DNA of 64,000 nucleotides from Mycoplasmopsis anatis (lineage in GTDB: Bacteria > Bacillota_I > Bacilli_A > Mycoplasmatales > Metamycoplasmataceae), in contig NZ_LR215035.1 in the NCBI RefSeq assembly GCF_900660655.1, positions 868,001-932,000 of the forward strand. Reading direction: 5' to 3'. The translations under genes were made by a program, and so were the position numbers. Positions 37,271-48,386 of this stretch are shown piece after piece. The notes beneath the pieces were generated by a model. It made no database searches. It had not been told where the DNA came from and saw only the letters and a program-made list of their open reading frames with translations. Numbering within the stretch: the stretch's first letter is position 1; each line of letters begins with the position of its first letter.

Positions 37271-39047
37271 GATTCTCCTTTTGTACACTTGCGAATTCTT
37301 TATAAATCTCACATCTAGATAATAACTCACTATGAGTACCTTGGTCAACAATTCTCCCGGCATCTAGAACAATAATAGTGTCAGCATTTGAAATTGAGTT
37401 AATTTTTTGTGAAATTATAAAAACAGTAGTATTAATTAAACTATTTGCTAGATTTTTTCTAACAATTAAATCAGTTTTGTTATCTAAAGCACTTGTTGTA
37501 TCATCTAAAACTAATATCTTTGGATTTTTTAGTATCGCTTGAGCAATTGCAATTCTCTGTTTTTGCCCACCACTTAAGTTAATACCTCTTTGCCCGATAA
37601 CTTGATCAAATTTTTTATCATAGTTATTAACAAAATCTAAACAAGCTACTTTTGAAGACTTTTCAATAATTTCACTATTATAATCACGTGTAGAAAATTC
37701 TATATTTTCTTTAATAGTACCACTAAAAATCAACGGTTTTTGAAACACTTGGCTAACCTTCGAGTGGAAATCATCATAATCTATATCATTAATATTATCT
37801 CCACCAACAAAAATTTCACCTTCAGTTGGTTTTAATTCTTTAACTAAAAGTAATGCTAATGTACTTTTACCAGAACCAGTTTTACCAATAACACCAACAG
37901 TTTTATTTGATGGAATTTTAAAACTTATATTTTTTAATGTATTTTGCTCAGTATCAGAATTGGAATATCTAAAACTTACATTTTTAAATTCTATTTCATT
38001 GCTTACTAACTTAATGTCTTTAGCACTATTTATCTCTTCGCTTTCAATATTTAAAACTTCTAAATATCTTTTAGCACTAACTTGAGAACGAGTTAAACTA
38101 TTTATTGTCTGCGATAAGCTGAAAATCGAGCTCGAAATAATTCACATATATGAGTTAAATTGATAAATTTTCCCCACTTCAGATATCGACTTCTCAGCTC
38201 CAGTTAAATATATTAATAAACCACCGACTAAGAAAACAATTATTGTTGCAATATCATTTGAAAAGTCATTAAATCTTCAAGCTGTTATATTTAATCTATT
38301 AGCTCTAAGCGATATGTCATAAAGTCTGTTGTTTGACTTATTAAAGATCTCGTATCTATCATCCTCTAGATTGTAAGATTTAACTAGTTGAATAAGATTT
38401 ATATCTTCCTTAACTTTATCATTAATTTCTTCGAAAATTGCATTTTCTTTTCTAAAAAGAGGGAAAATTTTATAGATAATAATTGAGGAAATTATAATTA
38501 TTAATGGTATCAAAACAAATATACTTATTGAATATAGGATACTTAAAGTTATTGAAAAAACTAATCCTCAAATTAAGTTAAAAATATTTTGTAATATAGA
38601 TTTAGTTACAAAATAAATACCATCAACAATCTTTCTTATGTCATTACTAAAAAGAGTCATAATTCTTGCGTAACTTAACGAATCGATTTGTTCCTTTTTA
38701 AGCTTAATTATCTTATTGAACATTATTTTTCTTGTTTCATACCTTGTTTGATTAAGGATATAATTGTTTAATAACGAAGGAATTAAGTTGCACACAAATA
38801 ATAAAAATGCTGAAACCAAAGTAATTATTATTAATAAATTATAGTTGTCTATTGCTTGGCTATTGCTAGTAAATTTCCATAAAAAAATTTCAATATATTT
38901 AATTTCCTTAGTATTAGCATATTCTATAAATTGTCTAATTAATGAAGGAATTAACATAATAACAAAACTTGGAATAAAGTTGAAAACAACTGTAATTAAG
39001 ATTGTAAATTTCAATTTTGTACTAAATAATTTAATAATCCTTAGCAT
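37260..39047 (-). CDS. ABC exporter half-transporter, first of a pair
   Basis: The 595-residue protein has an N-terminal six-helix exporter domain starting directly at the Met (LRIIKLFSTKLKFTILITVVFNF) and a C-terminal ATPase domain: GKTGSGKSTLA, INLSGGQKQRIAIAQAI, ILVLDDTTSALD, and IISQKINSI at the switch, where the usual His is Gln. The missing Glu after Walker B (DD instead of DE) and the Gln switch suggest a degenerate ATP site, common in one half of heterodimeric exporters. There is no Shine-Dalgarno, and a TATAAT ends only seven bases before the ATG, so the mRNA may be leaderless. Confidence 0.9.
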
Positions 39048-39096
39048 AATTTAAATTATAATTTAATATATTAATTTATAGTGGTAAAAGGAAGAA
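39048..39096. promoter_or_regulatory. Divergent AT-only promoter region between the ABC pair and tsaE
   Basis: The 49-base gap is almost all A/T. It contains a TATAAT for the minus-strand exporter (39060-39055) and a TATAGT for the plus strand about 20 bases before tsaE, so the two promoters overlap. A palindrome-like TTTAAATTATAATTTAA is centred on the minus -10. Confidence 0.5.
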
Positions 39097-39495
39097 ATGT
39101 TGATAGGTCAAAATTTTATAATTAAATCTCACAAGGAATTAGAAAAAATAGCTAAAGAGATACTAAAAATAAAACCCAAAATTAAATTTATTTTATTAAG
39201 TGGTGATTTAGGTGCTGGAAAAACAACTTTTGTAAAATACCTAGCATCAGAGCTTGGAATTAAACAAACCATTACATCCCCAACTTTTAACTATATGAAG
39301 AATTATGATGGATTAATTCATATTGATGCATATAATTTAAATGGTGATTTAGATGAATTTGAAGATTTTTTTGAGGATAATATAATAGCTATAGAATGAT
39401 TTGAGAACTTGAATATGGAATTTCAAGACGCGATAAAAATTAATATTGAAGTAATTGACGAAAACACTAGAAAAATTTACATTGAAAGGGTATAA
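39097..39495 (+). CDS. tsaE: tRNA t6A biosynthesis ATPase TsaE
   Basis: The 132-residue protein has the P-loop GDLGAGKTT (36-44), the SPTFNYMKNY switch and the IIAIEWFENL strand with a UGA-Trp, matching TsaE. It assists TsaB and TsaD in putting threonylcarbamoyl on A37 of ANN-decoding tRNAs. AAGGA lies six bases before the ATG. It overlaps tsaB by TAATG. Confidence 0.95.
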
Positions 39496-40058
39496 TGAAA
39501 GCTTATTTAGATACTGCGACTGAAGATTTTTATGTAGCTATTTTTGATACGAATAATTCATTAATAGATCAAATTTATTTGCAAAATTATCGTAAAAAAG
39601 TTTCATTAATTCCCGAGCAATTTAATGAATTGTTAGAAAGAAATTCAATTAAAATTGATCAAATTAGTGAATTTATTACAAATATAGGTCCAGGGTTTTT
39701 TACCGGTGTTCGTTCGGGTATGGTCTTTTTTAGAACTATATCGATGCAACTTAATAAACAATTTTCAACTATTTCTACTTTTGAAATTTTGCATGAACAA
39801 AATCCAAATTCAAATATTTTATATCTTGATGCTCAAGGTAACAAGATATATAGATTTGATTCAGGACATTATGGACAAGTGAACATAAAAGATTTGATTG
39901 ATGTTATTGATAATCCAAGTAATATTACATTAAACAAGATAGATTTTGATCATTTATCAAAAAATTTCAATAATTATGTTAAATATTTTAATCAACAAAA
40001 AGCTATAGAACAAGAAGTTTTATACATTAAAAAACCCCAAATAGGAGAGAAAAAGTAA
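39495..40058 (+). CDS. tsaB: tRNA t6A biosynthesis protein TsaB
   Basis: The 187-residue protein begins KAYLDTATEDFYVAIFD and has the ITNIGPGFFTGVRSGMVFFRTIS motif of TsaB, the inactive paralogue of TsaD that binds it. The C-terminal half is shorter and more divergent than in E. coli. It lies between tsaE and tsaD with one-base overlaps at both ends. Confidence 0.93.
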   Translation: MKAYLDTATEDFYVAIFDTNNSLIDQIYLQNYRKKVSLIPEQFNELLERNSIKIDQISEFITNIGPGFFTGVRSGMVFFRTISMQLNKQFSTISTFEILHEQNPNSNILYLDAQGNKIYRFDSGHYGQVNIKDLIDVIDNPSNITLNKIDFDHLSKNFNNYVKYFNQQKAIEQEVLYIKKPQIGEKK

Positions 40059-40990
40059 TGAAAATTTTAGGGATAGAAACTAGTCACGATGATACTTCTA
40101 TTGCAATATTAGAAAATGGTAAAGTTGTTGATATGTTTACAATTTCACAAGTAGATATTTTTAAGGAATTTGGAGGTACTATACCTGAAATTTCTTCAAG
40201 AGAACATGTGCAAAATATCTCAATAATTCATGATTTATTATTAAAAAAACATGATTTAACAACTATTGATTATATAGCATATACTAAAGAGCCTGGTTTG
40301 ATAGGGACATTACAAGTAGGTTTTTTATTCGCTAATGCTTTGAGTTTATCACTTAATAAACCTTTAATTCCAATCAACCATCTTGAGGGTCATTTTTTTA
40401 GTGCAACAATTACTAATGAAGTTACATTTCCTGCTTTATGCTTATTAGTTTCAGGAGGGCACACTCAACTAATATATGCAAAAAACTATTTTGAGACAAC
40501 TATAATTGGAGAAACTCTTGATGATGCCGTCGGTGAAGTATTTGATAAAGTGTCAAGAAGACTTAATACTGGTTTTCCTGGTGGACCAGCAATTGATAAA
40601 ATTTTTAACTTATATAAAGGTGAATATATTCACTTTACACAACCCCATACTGAAAATAAATATGATTTCTCGTTTAGTGGTTTGAAGAGTCAAGTGTTAA
40701 ATTACTGTAACATAACAGAGATGAAAAATATTAAGTTAAATAAAGAGCAAATTGCAAGCTCATTTCAAAAAACTGCAGTTGAATATTTAATAAGTAAAAC
40801 AAAATTAGCTTTAAAAGAATACAATGTCAATTCATTAATATTGGGTGGTGGCGTTAGTGCTAATTCATTTTTAAGAAATGAGTTTAAAAATCTACATACT
40901 AATGTAATTATCCCGGACATGAAATATACTACTGATAATGGAGCGATGATCGCGCAAGTAGCTTATTTAAGGTTAATTAAAAAGGAGTAA
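40058..40990 (+). CDS. tsaD: tRNA N6-adenosine threonylcarbamoyltransferase TsaD
   Basis: The 310-residue enzyme starts KILGIETSHDDTSIAIL and carries the metal motif INHLEGH (His108, His112), LLVSGGHTQL, the GETLDDAVGEVFDKVSR segment and the C-terminal ILGGGVSANSFLR with a final Asp-containing TTDNGAMIA. It transfers threonylcarbamoyl to A37 of tRNA. It is about 25 residues shorter than E. coli TsaD. Confidence 0.97.
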   Translation: MKILGIETSHDDTSIAILENGKVVDMFTISQVDIFKEFGGTIPEISSREHVQNISIIHDLLLKKHDLTTIDYIAYTKEPGLIGTLQVGFLFANALSLSLNKPLIPINHLEGHFFSATITNEVTFPALCLLVSGGHTQLIYAKNYFETTIIGETLDDAVGEVFDKVSRRLNTGFPGGPAIDKIFNLYKGEYIHFTQPHTENKYDFSFSGLKSQVLNYCNITEMKNIKLNKEQIASSFQKTAVEYLISKTKLALKEYNVNSLILGGGVSANSFLRNEFKNLHTNVIIPDMKYTTDNGAMIAQVAYLRLIKKE

Positions 40991-40993
40991 AAA

Positions 40994-41818
40994 TTGTCTA
41001 ATATACCTAAAATTTTCTTTGTTGACCTAGATGGTACATTAATCAATAAAAAGAATAAGAAATTAATTTCTAAGAAGAATTTAATGGCTGTTAATTGAAT
41101 AAATCAAGAGTCAAAATTTATTATAACCACCGGTAGAAGTTTTTCTGATAAAAAAGTTAAGAAAATCTTAGAAATGACAAATTCAAATACAGCGATTCTC
41201 AGTTCAGGGGCACAAATTTTATACGAAAACAAATTAATTCATGAATACTTTTTTGATATTGTTGATGTAAATAAAATAATCAGTATTGCTAAAGAAAATA
41301 AAATAAATTTTGCTTTGTTTACTAATGAGCAAGAGTACCTAATTACACAAAATAGTTTATATAAATTATTAGCACGGATTACACAAAGAAAAAGATTAAA
41401 AGCCTATCACATTAAGGAAATAGAAAAAATCAATTTAAACAAAGTATTAAAAACCGCTTTTATTGTTTACCCCTTCCAAATAAACAAAATCCTAAAAAAA
41501 CTAAGATCTACAATTAGTGGAGTTAATTATTTTTCAGCTCATTATAACTGAGTTATTGAGATAACATCTTCAAGTGTTTCTAAGGCTTCTCAAGCATTGG
41601 AAATTTGTCAGAAATTTAACATAGACCCTAAAGATTGTATAAACTTTGGAGATTCAATGGCTGATGAAGATTTATCAAGAATCTTGGGGAAATCAGTAGC
41701 TATGCAAAACGGAGATTTTGAATATATAAAGAATGCAACGTTTATAGCTCCTCATTATAAATACGACGGTTTTTATCATGTCGTAAGTGAATTATTAAAC
41801 AAAAACGAAAGGAAATAA
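40994..41818 (+). CDS. Cof-type HAD-superfamily phosphatase, first of a tandem pair
   Basis: The 274-residue protein starts with a TTG eight bases after AAAGGAG. HAD motifs are FFVDLDGTLI (I), IITTGRSF (II), a conserved Lys at SSSVSKASQ (III) and INFGDSMADEDL (IV). The Cof-type cap domain lies between II and III. The substrate is unknown. It and the next gene are both exactly 825 bases long and read into one another, so they look like an old tandem duplication. Confidence 0.9.
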
Positions 41819-42642
41819 TGGACAAGATTATTAAAAAACCAAAAATCATTTTTATCGATTTAGACGGGACTTCATTAGACATAAAAGATTCTTCGCATTC
41901 CAATTTTAGCTTAGAAAACATCAATGCCATTGAAGAAGTTTCTAAGGAAATACCGATTATTGTGTCAACTGGTAGAGGATATAATAGCGAAACATTAAGA
42001 ATACTCAAAACTATAAATGCAAAAAATTTTATCTTATGAAATGGAGCTAAAATATTCATAGACAATAAAGAGGTTGTTTCCAAAAAAATTGATGAACAAG
42101 TTTTACACAATCTATTATTAGATATTTCAAAAAGTAAAGTTCTTGGGATATTAAACTCTGACCTAAAAAAAAGTTTTACAAACTCTATTATTTTTAAAAT
42201 TATTGATGTTTTTAAGGGCTTTAAAAATAATGATAACTATCTTAATACAGTACCGTTTGATACTTTTAAAGTGTTAGTTTTTGCAATATCAAAAAGAAAA
42301 TTGTCTAAGTTGAAAGCAGAATGGTCTGAAAAATACAAGGGTGTTTTACAAATAGCATTTTGCGGTAAACAAAACTCAATTATAGAAATTACATCAGTCA
42401 CTGCAAGTAAAGGTATATCTGAAAAAGAATATTGTGAAATGTTCGGGATAGATCCAGAAAATGCTATGCATATTGGCGATTCTATGAATGATGCATCTGC
42501 TAAAAATATGCTTGGAACTGTAGTTGCGATGAAAAATTCTTCAGATTTATTTAAGGATATTGCTGACATTGTGCTAGATTTTGATTATAAAAATGCCGGA
42601 TTAGCCAAATTTATACGACAATTTGTAAATTCAAAAAAATAG
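41818..42642 (+). CDS. Cof-type HAD-superfamily phosphatase, second of a tandem pair
   Basis: The 274-residue protein has IFIDLDGTSL (I), IIVSTGRGY (II), TSVTASKGISEKEY (III) and MHIGDSMNDASA (IV). Its ATG shares TAATG with the previous gene. Sequence identity to the neighbour is limited to the motifs and overall plan, so substrates probably differ. It ends the tsa operon about 200 bases before tuf. Confidence 0.9.
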
Positions 42643-42683
42643 TTTTAGTGATTTTATCCGCTTAATAAAAATTTATTTTAATA

Positions 42684-42846
42684 TATAATATTGCTTATAG
42701 CGCGCACAAATTAAATGCATATTTATAAAAACTATTTTTTGGTAAAATATATATGCTAATTTATACGGATAGGTTCTAGCTGAAAGACTAGACTTAGGTG
42801 GTTTTAGCGCTAAAACATAGTTAAATAATAATGAAAGGAAATGACA
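42684..42846 (+). promoter_or_regulatory. tuf promoter region and leader
   Basis: Two -10 candidates are visible: TATAAT at 42684-42689 and an extended TTGGTAAAAT at 42739-42748, the second being closer to the leader. The leader holds a perfect 16-base palindrome (GTTTTAGCGCTAAAAC, 42801-42816) and a TCTAG...CTAGA stem (42775-42792). AAAGGA precedes the start. The structures may stabilise or regulate the very abundant tuf mRNA; no known riboswitch is recognised. Confidence 0.5.
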
Positions 42847-44034
42847 ATGGCAAAATTAGATTTTGATCGTAGTAAAGAACACGTTAACGTTGGTACAATC
42901 GGTCACGTTGACCATGGTAAAACAACTTTAACAGCTGCTATTGCTACAGTTTTATCTAAAAAAGGATTATCAGAAGCTCGTGATTATGCTTCTATCGATA
43001 ATGCTCCTGAAGAAAGAGCACGTGGTATTACAATTAATACATCACACATCGAATACCAAACAGAAAAACGTCACTATGCACACGTAGACTGTCCAGGTCA
43101 CGCTGACTACGTTAAAAACATGATTACAGGGGCTGCTCAAATGGATGGTGCTATCTTAGTTGTTGCTGCAACAGATGGACCTATGCCTCAAACACGTGAA
43201 CACATTCTTTTATCTAAACAAGTTGGAGTACCTCGTATCGTTGTATTCTTAAACAAATGTGATATGTTAGAAGGTGAAGATGAAATGATCGACCTTGTTG
43301 AAATGGAAGTTCGTTCACAACTTTCAGAATACGGGTTTGATGGAGACAACGCTCCAGTTATTCGTGGATCAGCTTTCCAAGCTCTTCAAGGTGATGCAAA
43401 ATACGAAGAAGCAATTATGGAATTAATGGACGCAGTTGACACATACATTGAAACACCTATTAAAGAATTCGATAAACCATTCTTAATGGCTGTAGAAGAC
43501 GTTTTCACAATTACAGGACGTGGAACAGTTGCTACAGGACGTGTAGAACGTGGTAAATTAGAATTAAACCAAGAAGTTGAAATCGTTGGATTAAAACCAA
43601 CTAAAAAAACAGTTGTTACAGGAATTGAAATGTTCCGTAAAAACCTTAAAGAAGCTCAAGCTGGGGATAACGCTGGATTATTACTTCGTGGTGTAAACCG
43701 TGAAGATATTGAACGTGGGCAAGTTTTAGCTAAACCAGGTTCAATTATTCCTCACACAGAATTTGAAGCTGCTATTTATGTACTTAAAAAAGAAGAAGGT
43801 GGACGTCACACACCATTCTTCAAAAACTATAAACCTCAATTCTACTTCCGTACAACAGACGTTACAGGTGGAGTTGAATTCGAAGCTGGACGTGAAATGG
43901 TTATGCCAGGTGAAAACGTTAACTTAAAAGTTAAATTAATCGCTCCTATCGCTGTAGAAGAAGGAACAAAATTCTCTATTCGTGAAGGTGGACGTACAGT
44001 TGGTGCTGGTTCAGTAACAAAAATTATTAAATAA
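42847..44034 (+). CDS. tuf: Elongation factor Tu
   Basis: The 395-residue GTPase has GHVDHGKT (19-26), the switch [25 protein letters not shown] and the full domains 2 and 3 ending [15 protein letters not shown]. It delivers aminoacyl-tRNA to the ribosome. The ATG two codons downstream of an earlier ATG was chosen because the ribosome site AAGGA lies six bases before it. Codon use is more GC-rich and biased than in neighbours, as expected for a highly expressed gene. Confidence 0.98.
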   Translation: MAKLDFDRSKEHVNVGTIGHVDHGKTTLTAAIATVLSKKGLSEARDYASIDNAPEERARGITINTSHIEYQTEKRHYAHVDCPGHADYVKNMITGAAQMDGAILVVAATDGPMPQTREHILLSKQVGVPRIVVFLNKCDMLEGEDEMIDLVEMEVRSQLSEYGFDGDNAPVIRGSAFQALQGDAKYEEAIMELMDAVDTYIETPIKEFDKPFLMAVEDVFTITGRGTVATGRVERGKLELNQEVEIVGLKPTKKTVVTGIEMFRKNLKEAQAGDNAGLLLRGVNREDIERGQVLAKPGSIIPHTEFEAAIYVLKKEEGGRHTPFFKNYKPQFYFRTTDVTGGVEFEAGREMVMPGENVNLKVKLIAPIAVEEGTKFSIREGGRTVGAGSVTKIIK

Positions 44035-44040
44035 TTTAAA

Positions 44041-44070
44041 AAAACACAGGATTTGAAATCTTGTGTTTTT
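44041..44070. terminator. Terminator between tuf and the converging gene
   Basis: A 13-bp stem (AAAACACAGGATT/AATCTTGTGTTTT, one G-U pair) with a three-base loop directly follows tuf and ends in T5; it abuts the stop of the convergent minus-strand gene and can serve both. Confidence 0.92.
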
Positions 44071-45848
44071 TATTTAATCTTTATCATAACATCATAATCA
44101 ACACTAATATTATTAGCATTATATTTTAGAACACCTAAAACAACGCCACCTTGTTTTTCTTTGTCATAAATAATATCTTTAATATCGATTGATACTAAAT
44201 TCTTGTATTCTTCTTTAATGCTTATTGTCAGATTATCTTTAGTTAATTCATCATAATTATCATTCTTTAAAGAGACTTGAATAAAATTATTAGCAAAATT
44301 ATTAATGTATGAATTGATGTAATTTTCAAAAATATCATCACCCTTAGAGACTGCTAAATCTTGATCATTTTGATTGATTCACATTTCTTTAATATCATAA
44401 AATTGGTTTTTGTGATTTACTATTCCTGAAACCGCACCTGAAGTAGGATCACATAATACTCAAGCATCAAATCAAAGAGATCTTGTTTCATCTTTTAAAT
44501 TAGCATGATTGGTTGTAAATTCTTCTGAAGGTATTTGACTTTCCAAAGTTCTTATAATATCGTTTCTATTAACAACAATTTTTTTATTTTCACCATTGCT
44601 ATAGTCTTTGTAAAATATAATTTTTTGCTCTTCATCTTCACTGAACTTAAAGAATTCCTCAATTTCATCACTTAATTTATTATGTCCTGGATGTCCTTTG
44701 TAATAGATATTATATTCATCTTTATATTTGTCCACAACATGCATAACGAAGTTTCATTCACTTTCTAATGATGTTCCTAAAATAATCATTGACTTTTTAT
44801 TATTATGATTTTTATCAACATTAATACTATCTCTAATTTTTTCTCAATCCAATCCAATAATTTCTGGTCAATATGAAAACATTCTTGAATTGTTTTTTGT
44901 TCTATATTCAAAGATATAATCTTTTATTTCTTTATTTTCTTTAGATAATAATTTAATGTTTTCATAACCCATCAACTTTAATTTATCTACATCGTTTTGG
45001 TAACTAAAATAATAGTAAATATTTTTATATATTTTTGGTAATAAATAATTTTCAGAACGATTTACATAAAAACTATTTTGAACATATTTTTTAATTTGTT
45101 CATCACTCTTTCCAACATCTTCTAATTCATATTTTAATCAGTCGCTTAATTTAATGTGTAAATTATCAGATATATATTTACCAATAATATTAGAATCCTC
45201 AAGACCTCTTATGATTAAATTGTTAACTTGTGCTAATTCAATTAAAGGTAAGTAAAATCTTAAATTATCAGAATTTATTCAAAGATTAATTTTTTTATCC
45301 TTATTAGTGGTCATTATATCTTTAACATTTTTAATTAATTCATCTATATAAAATATTCCTAATTTACGGACTGATGAAACATTTCTTATTTCTGCTTCAT
45401 AAGCTTTTAGTTCAGTTGAACTATCGTTATTGATTTTGATTAGTTCATTTTCTTTATTTCTATAATAAATCGATCTTTCATTTTTAATAAAATTCTCTAA
45501 TTTTTCAAAATTTATGTTTTTTACTAATGGAGAATTTGAAGAATAAAAATAATGTGTTTCGGTTTTAGAAAGCATTGCTAATCTTAAATTATTATAAAAT
45601 GGTTGAACACCATCATGTACAAAGAAAATATTTATATCAGACGAATTTAATGCATTAATTGCGTCATTTGTCTCATCGTCCACAAATTCAACATGTTCAT
45701 TTCTATTAAAATTCTTCTCAGCAGCTAATTCAAAATCATAAATGAATCTATCACCATAATATTTACTAACTACAGTTCCACCAGCAATCATACCACATAC
45801 AACAACTATAGATACAAGTCAAAGACTATTTTTGATTCATTTTTTCAT
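44070..45848 (-). CDS. Membrane-anchored sialyltransferase-like (GT80-like) protein
   Basis: The rejoined frame gives 592 residues. An N-terminal uncleaved anchor (KKWIKNSLWLVSIVVVCGMI, no lipobox) leaves the rest outside. The C-terminal 400 residues follow the plan of bacterial GT80 sialyltransferases such as Pasteurella ST1: a strand INLWINSDNL then GLEDSN (215-220, position of the YDDG acid loop), IILGTSLE for FTGTTTW, YNIYYKGHPGHN (KGHP at 384-387, with the nucleotide-binding His386), IPSEEF and CDPTSGAVSGI (466-476) for GGVASSLYF. Identity is low, so this is a structural guess from motif order. It could act on surface glycans. It follows a broken folA, and GAGGAA precedes its ATG. Confidence 0.5.
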
Positions 45849-45880
45849 AATATTCCTCAAATTATTTTTTTACTTACTAA

Positions 45881-46323
45881 CTATTTAAAGCAAAGCTCAC
45901 AATATCTTACTTCTTTAATCAGATTGAATTTATTAAAATATTTTAATATCACCTTCATACTTAGAAGAAATAACACTTAAAATAACTTCATCAGCAATAT
46001 TTATTGTTTGCAAATAAATTGATAATCCACCACAAATATAAATATCGTTATTATTATTTTTCATTTTTTACAAAATATATATTGTTTATTAATCTTTCAT
46101 TTTTTCTATCAACTTGAATAAAAAGATCATTAGTCAAAATGTATACATTTTTTGCTCTTGAAAGACCATTTTTAATTGATAAAAAGTTCTTTTACCTATT
46201 AGGATATTTTGGTTTGAAATAGTTTTTTTGAAAAAATCCATTTCATATTTTATTTTTCAAGATAATTTATCTTTATTATCTATAAAGCTATTTTTATCGC
46301 AAGCTAATATAAACTTTTATCAC
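45881..46323 (-). pseudogene. folA: Dihydrofolate reductase relic with four frameshifts
   Basis: The minus strand encodes a nearly full-length DHFR only if four one-base changes are made, all in or beside short homopolymers: one base too many at 46314-46318, one too few in the five-A run at 46169-46173, one too many at 46057-46061 and one too many at 45935-45938. The corrected product is 146 residues with ILACDKN, LSWKIKYEMDFFK (Glu at the position of the active-site acid), ILIGKRTF and IYICGGLSIYL, all DHFR marks. It begins at a GTG. The gene is either decayed or badly sequenced. The next gene follows in the same direction 32 bases later. Confidence 0.8.
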
Positions 46324-46349
46324 TATGAAATTATAACAAAAGCAAAAAT

Positions 46350-46378
46350 AAAATTGCCTATTTAGTATAAGCAATTTT
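46350..46378 (-). terminator. Terminator after eno
   Basis: An 8-bp stem (AAAATTGC/GCAATTTT) with a 13-base loop is followed by ATTTTTG on the minus strand, ten bases after the eno stop. Confidence 0.75.
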
Positions 46379-46388
46379 AGTAAAACAA

Positions 46389-47771
<1,383 letters not shown>

Positions 47772-47779
47772 TTAAAAAA

Positions 47780-47806
47780 ATTATAGCATTATTAAATTGA
47801 TGTTAT
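47780..47806 (-). promoter_or_regulatory. eno promoter (extended -10)
   Basis: TGCTATAAT reads on the minus strand with TATAAT at 47785-47780, 30 bases before the ATG. The -35 region is weak (ATCAAT-like). The same TGCTATAAT core occurs before rimP (52630-52638) and in the promoter of rRNA copy 2. Confidence 0.6.
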
Positions 47807-47853
47807 CTTATTTAATTTACTAAGAGAAAAATTTATGTAAATATTTCACAAAA

Positions 47854-47874
47854 AAAGTAGGCCTAACCTACTTT
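47854..47874 (-). terminator. Terminator at the end of apt
   Basis: An 8-bp stem (AAAGTAGG/CCTACTTT) with a five-base loop includes the last codons of apt and is followed by six T on the minus strand. Confidence 0.88.
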
Positions 47875-48375
47875 GATTAATGATTTTACTTCGATATCTT
47901 TGTCAAAAATTTCTCTACCGTTCAAATCACATAATTCCATTAATAAAACAATTTTTTTAACTTTAACACCTTGAGACTCTAATAATTTTACTATCGCCTT
48001 AGTTGTTCCTCCAGTCGCAAGCACATCATCAACAATCGCAGCTGTTTGACCTGGTTTAACAAATCCCTTTTGTAATTCTAATTTATTTGAACCATATTCT
48101 AAATCATATTCCATTGAAATTACTTCGCCTGGCAATTTATTTGGCTTTCTAACCATAATAAATGGTTTCTTTAGAAAAGCAGCAACCGGAGTACCAAAAA
48201 GAAACCCTCTTGCATCTGGCCCAACAATAATATCACAATCTTTACATAACTCAGCCATTTGTGTTATTGTATAATTTAATACTTCCCCATCAGCTAATAA
48301 TGGAGATATATCTTTAAATAGAATTCCTTTTTTTGGAAAATCTGGAACATCTCTTATAAATTTTTCTAAATTCAT
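47863..48375 (-). CDS. apt: Adenine phosphoribosyltransferase
   Basis: The 170-residue enzyme has RDVPDFPKKGILFKDISPLL, the GPDARGFLFGTPVA block, RKPNKLPGEVISMEYDLEYG and the PRPP loop AAIVDDVLATGGTTKA. It salvages adenine to AMP, which matters in an organism without purine synthesis. It starts 11 bases after infB and ends in a terminator, so it closes the rimP-nusA-ylxR-infB operon. Confidence 0.97.
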   Translation of the reverse strand: MNLEKFIRDVPDFPKKGILFKDISPLLADGEVLNYTITQMAELCKDCDIIVGPDARGFLFGTPVAAFLKKPFIMVRKPNKLPGEVISMEYDLEYGSNKLELQKGFVKPGQTAAIVDDVLATGGTTKAIVKLLESQGVKVKKIVLLMELCDLNGREIFDKDIEVKSLIKVG

Positions 48376-48386
48376 TTTTATCCTTT

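Noticed and set aside
41742-42569. Minus-strand frames opposite the HAD genes
   Set aside because: They are antisense shadows of two clear plus-strand genes with all HAD motifs.
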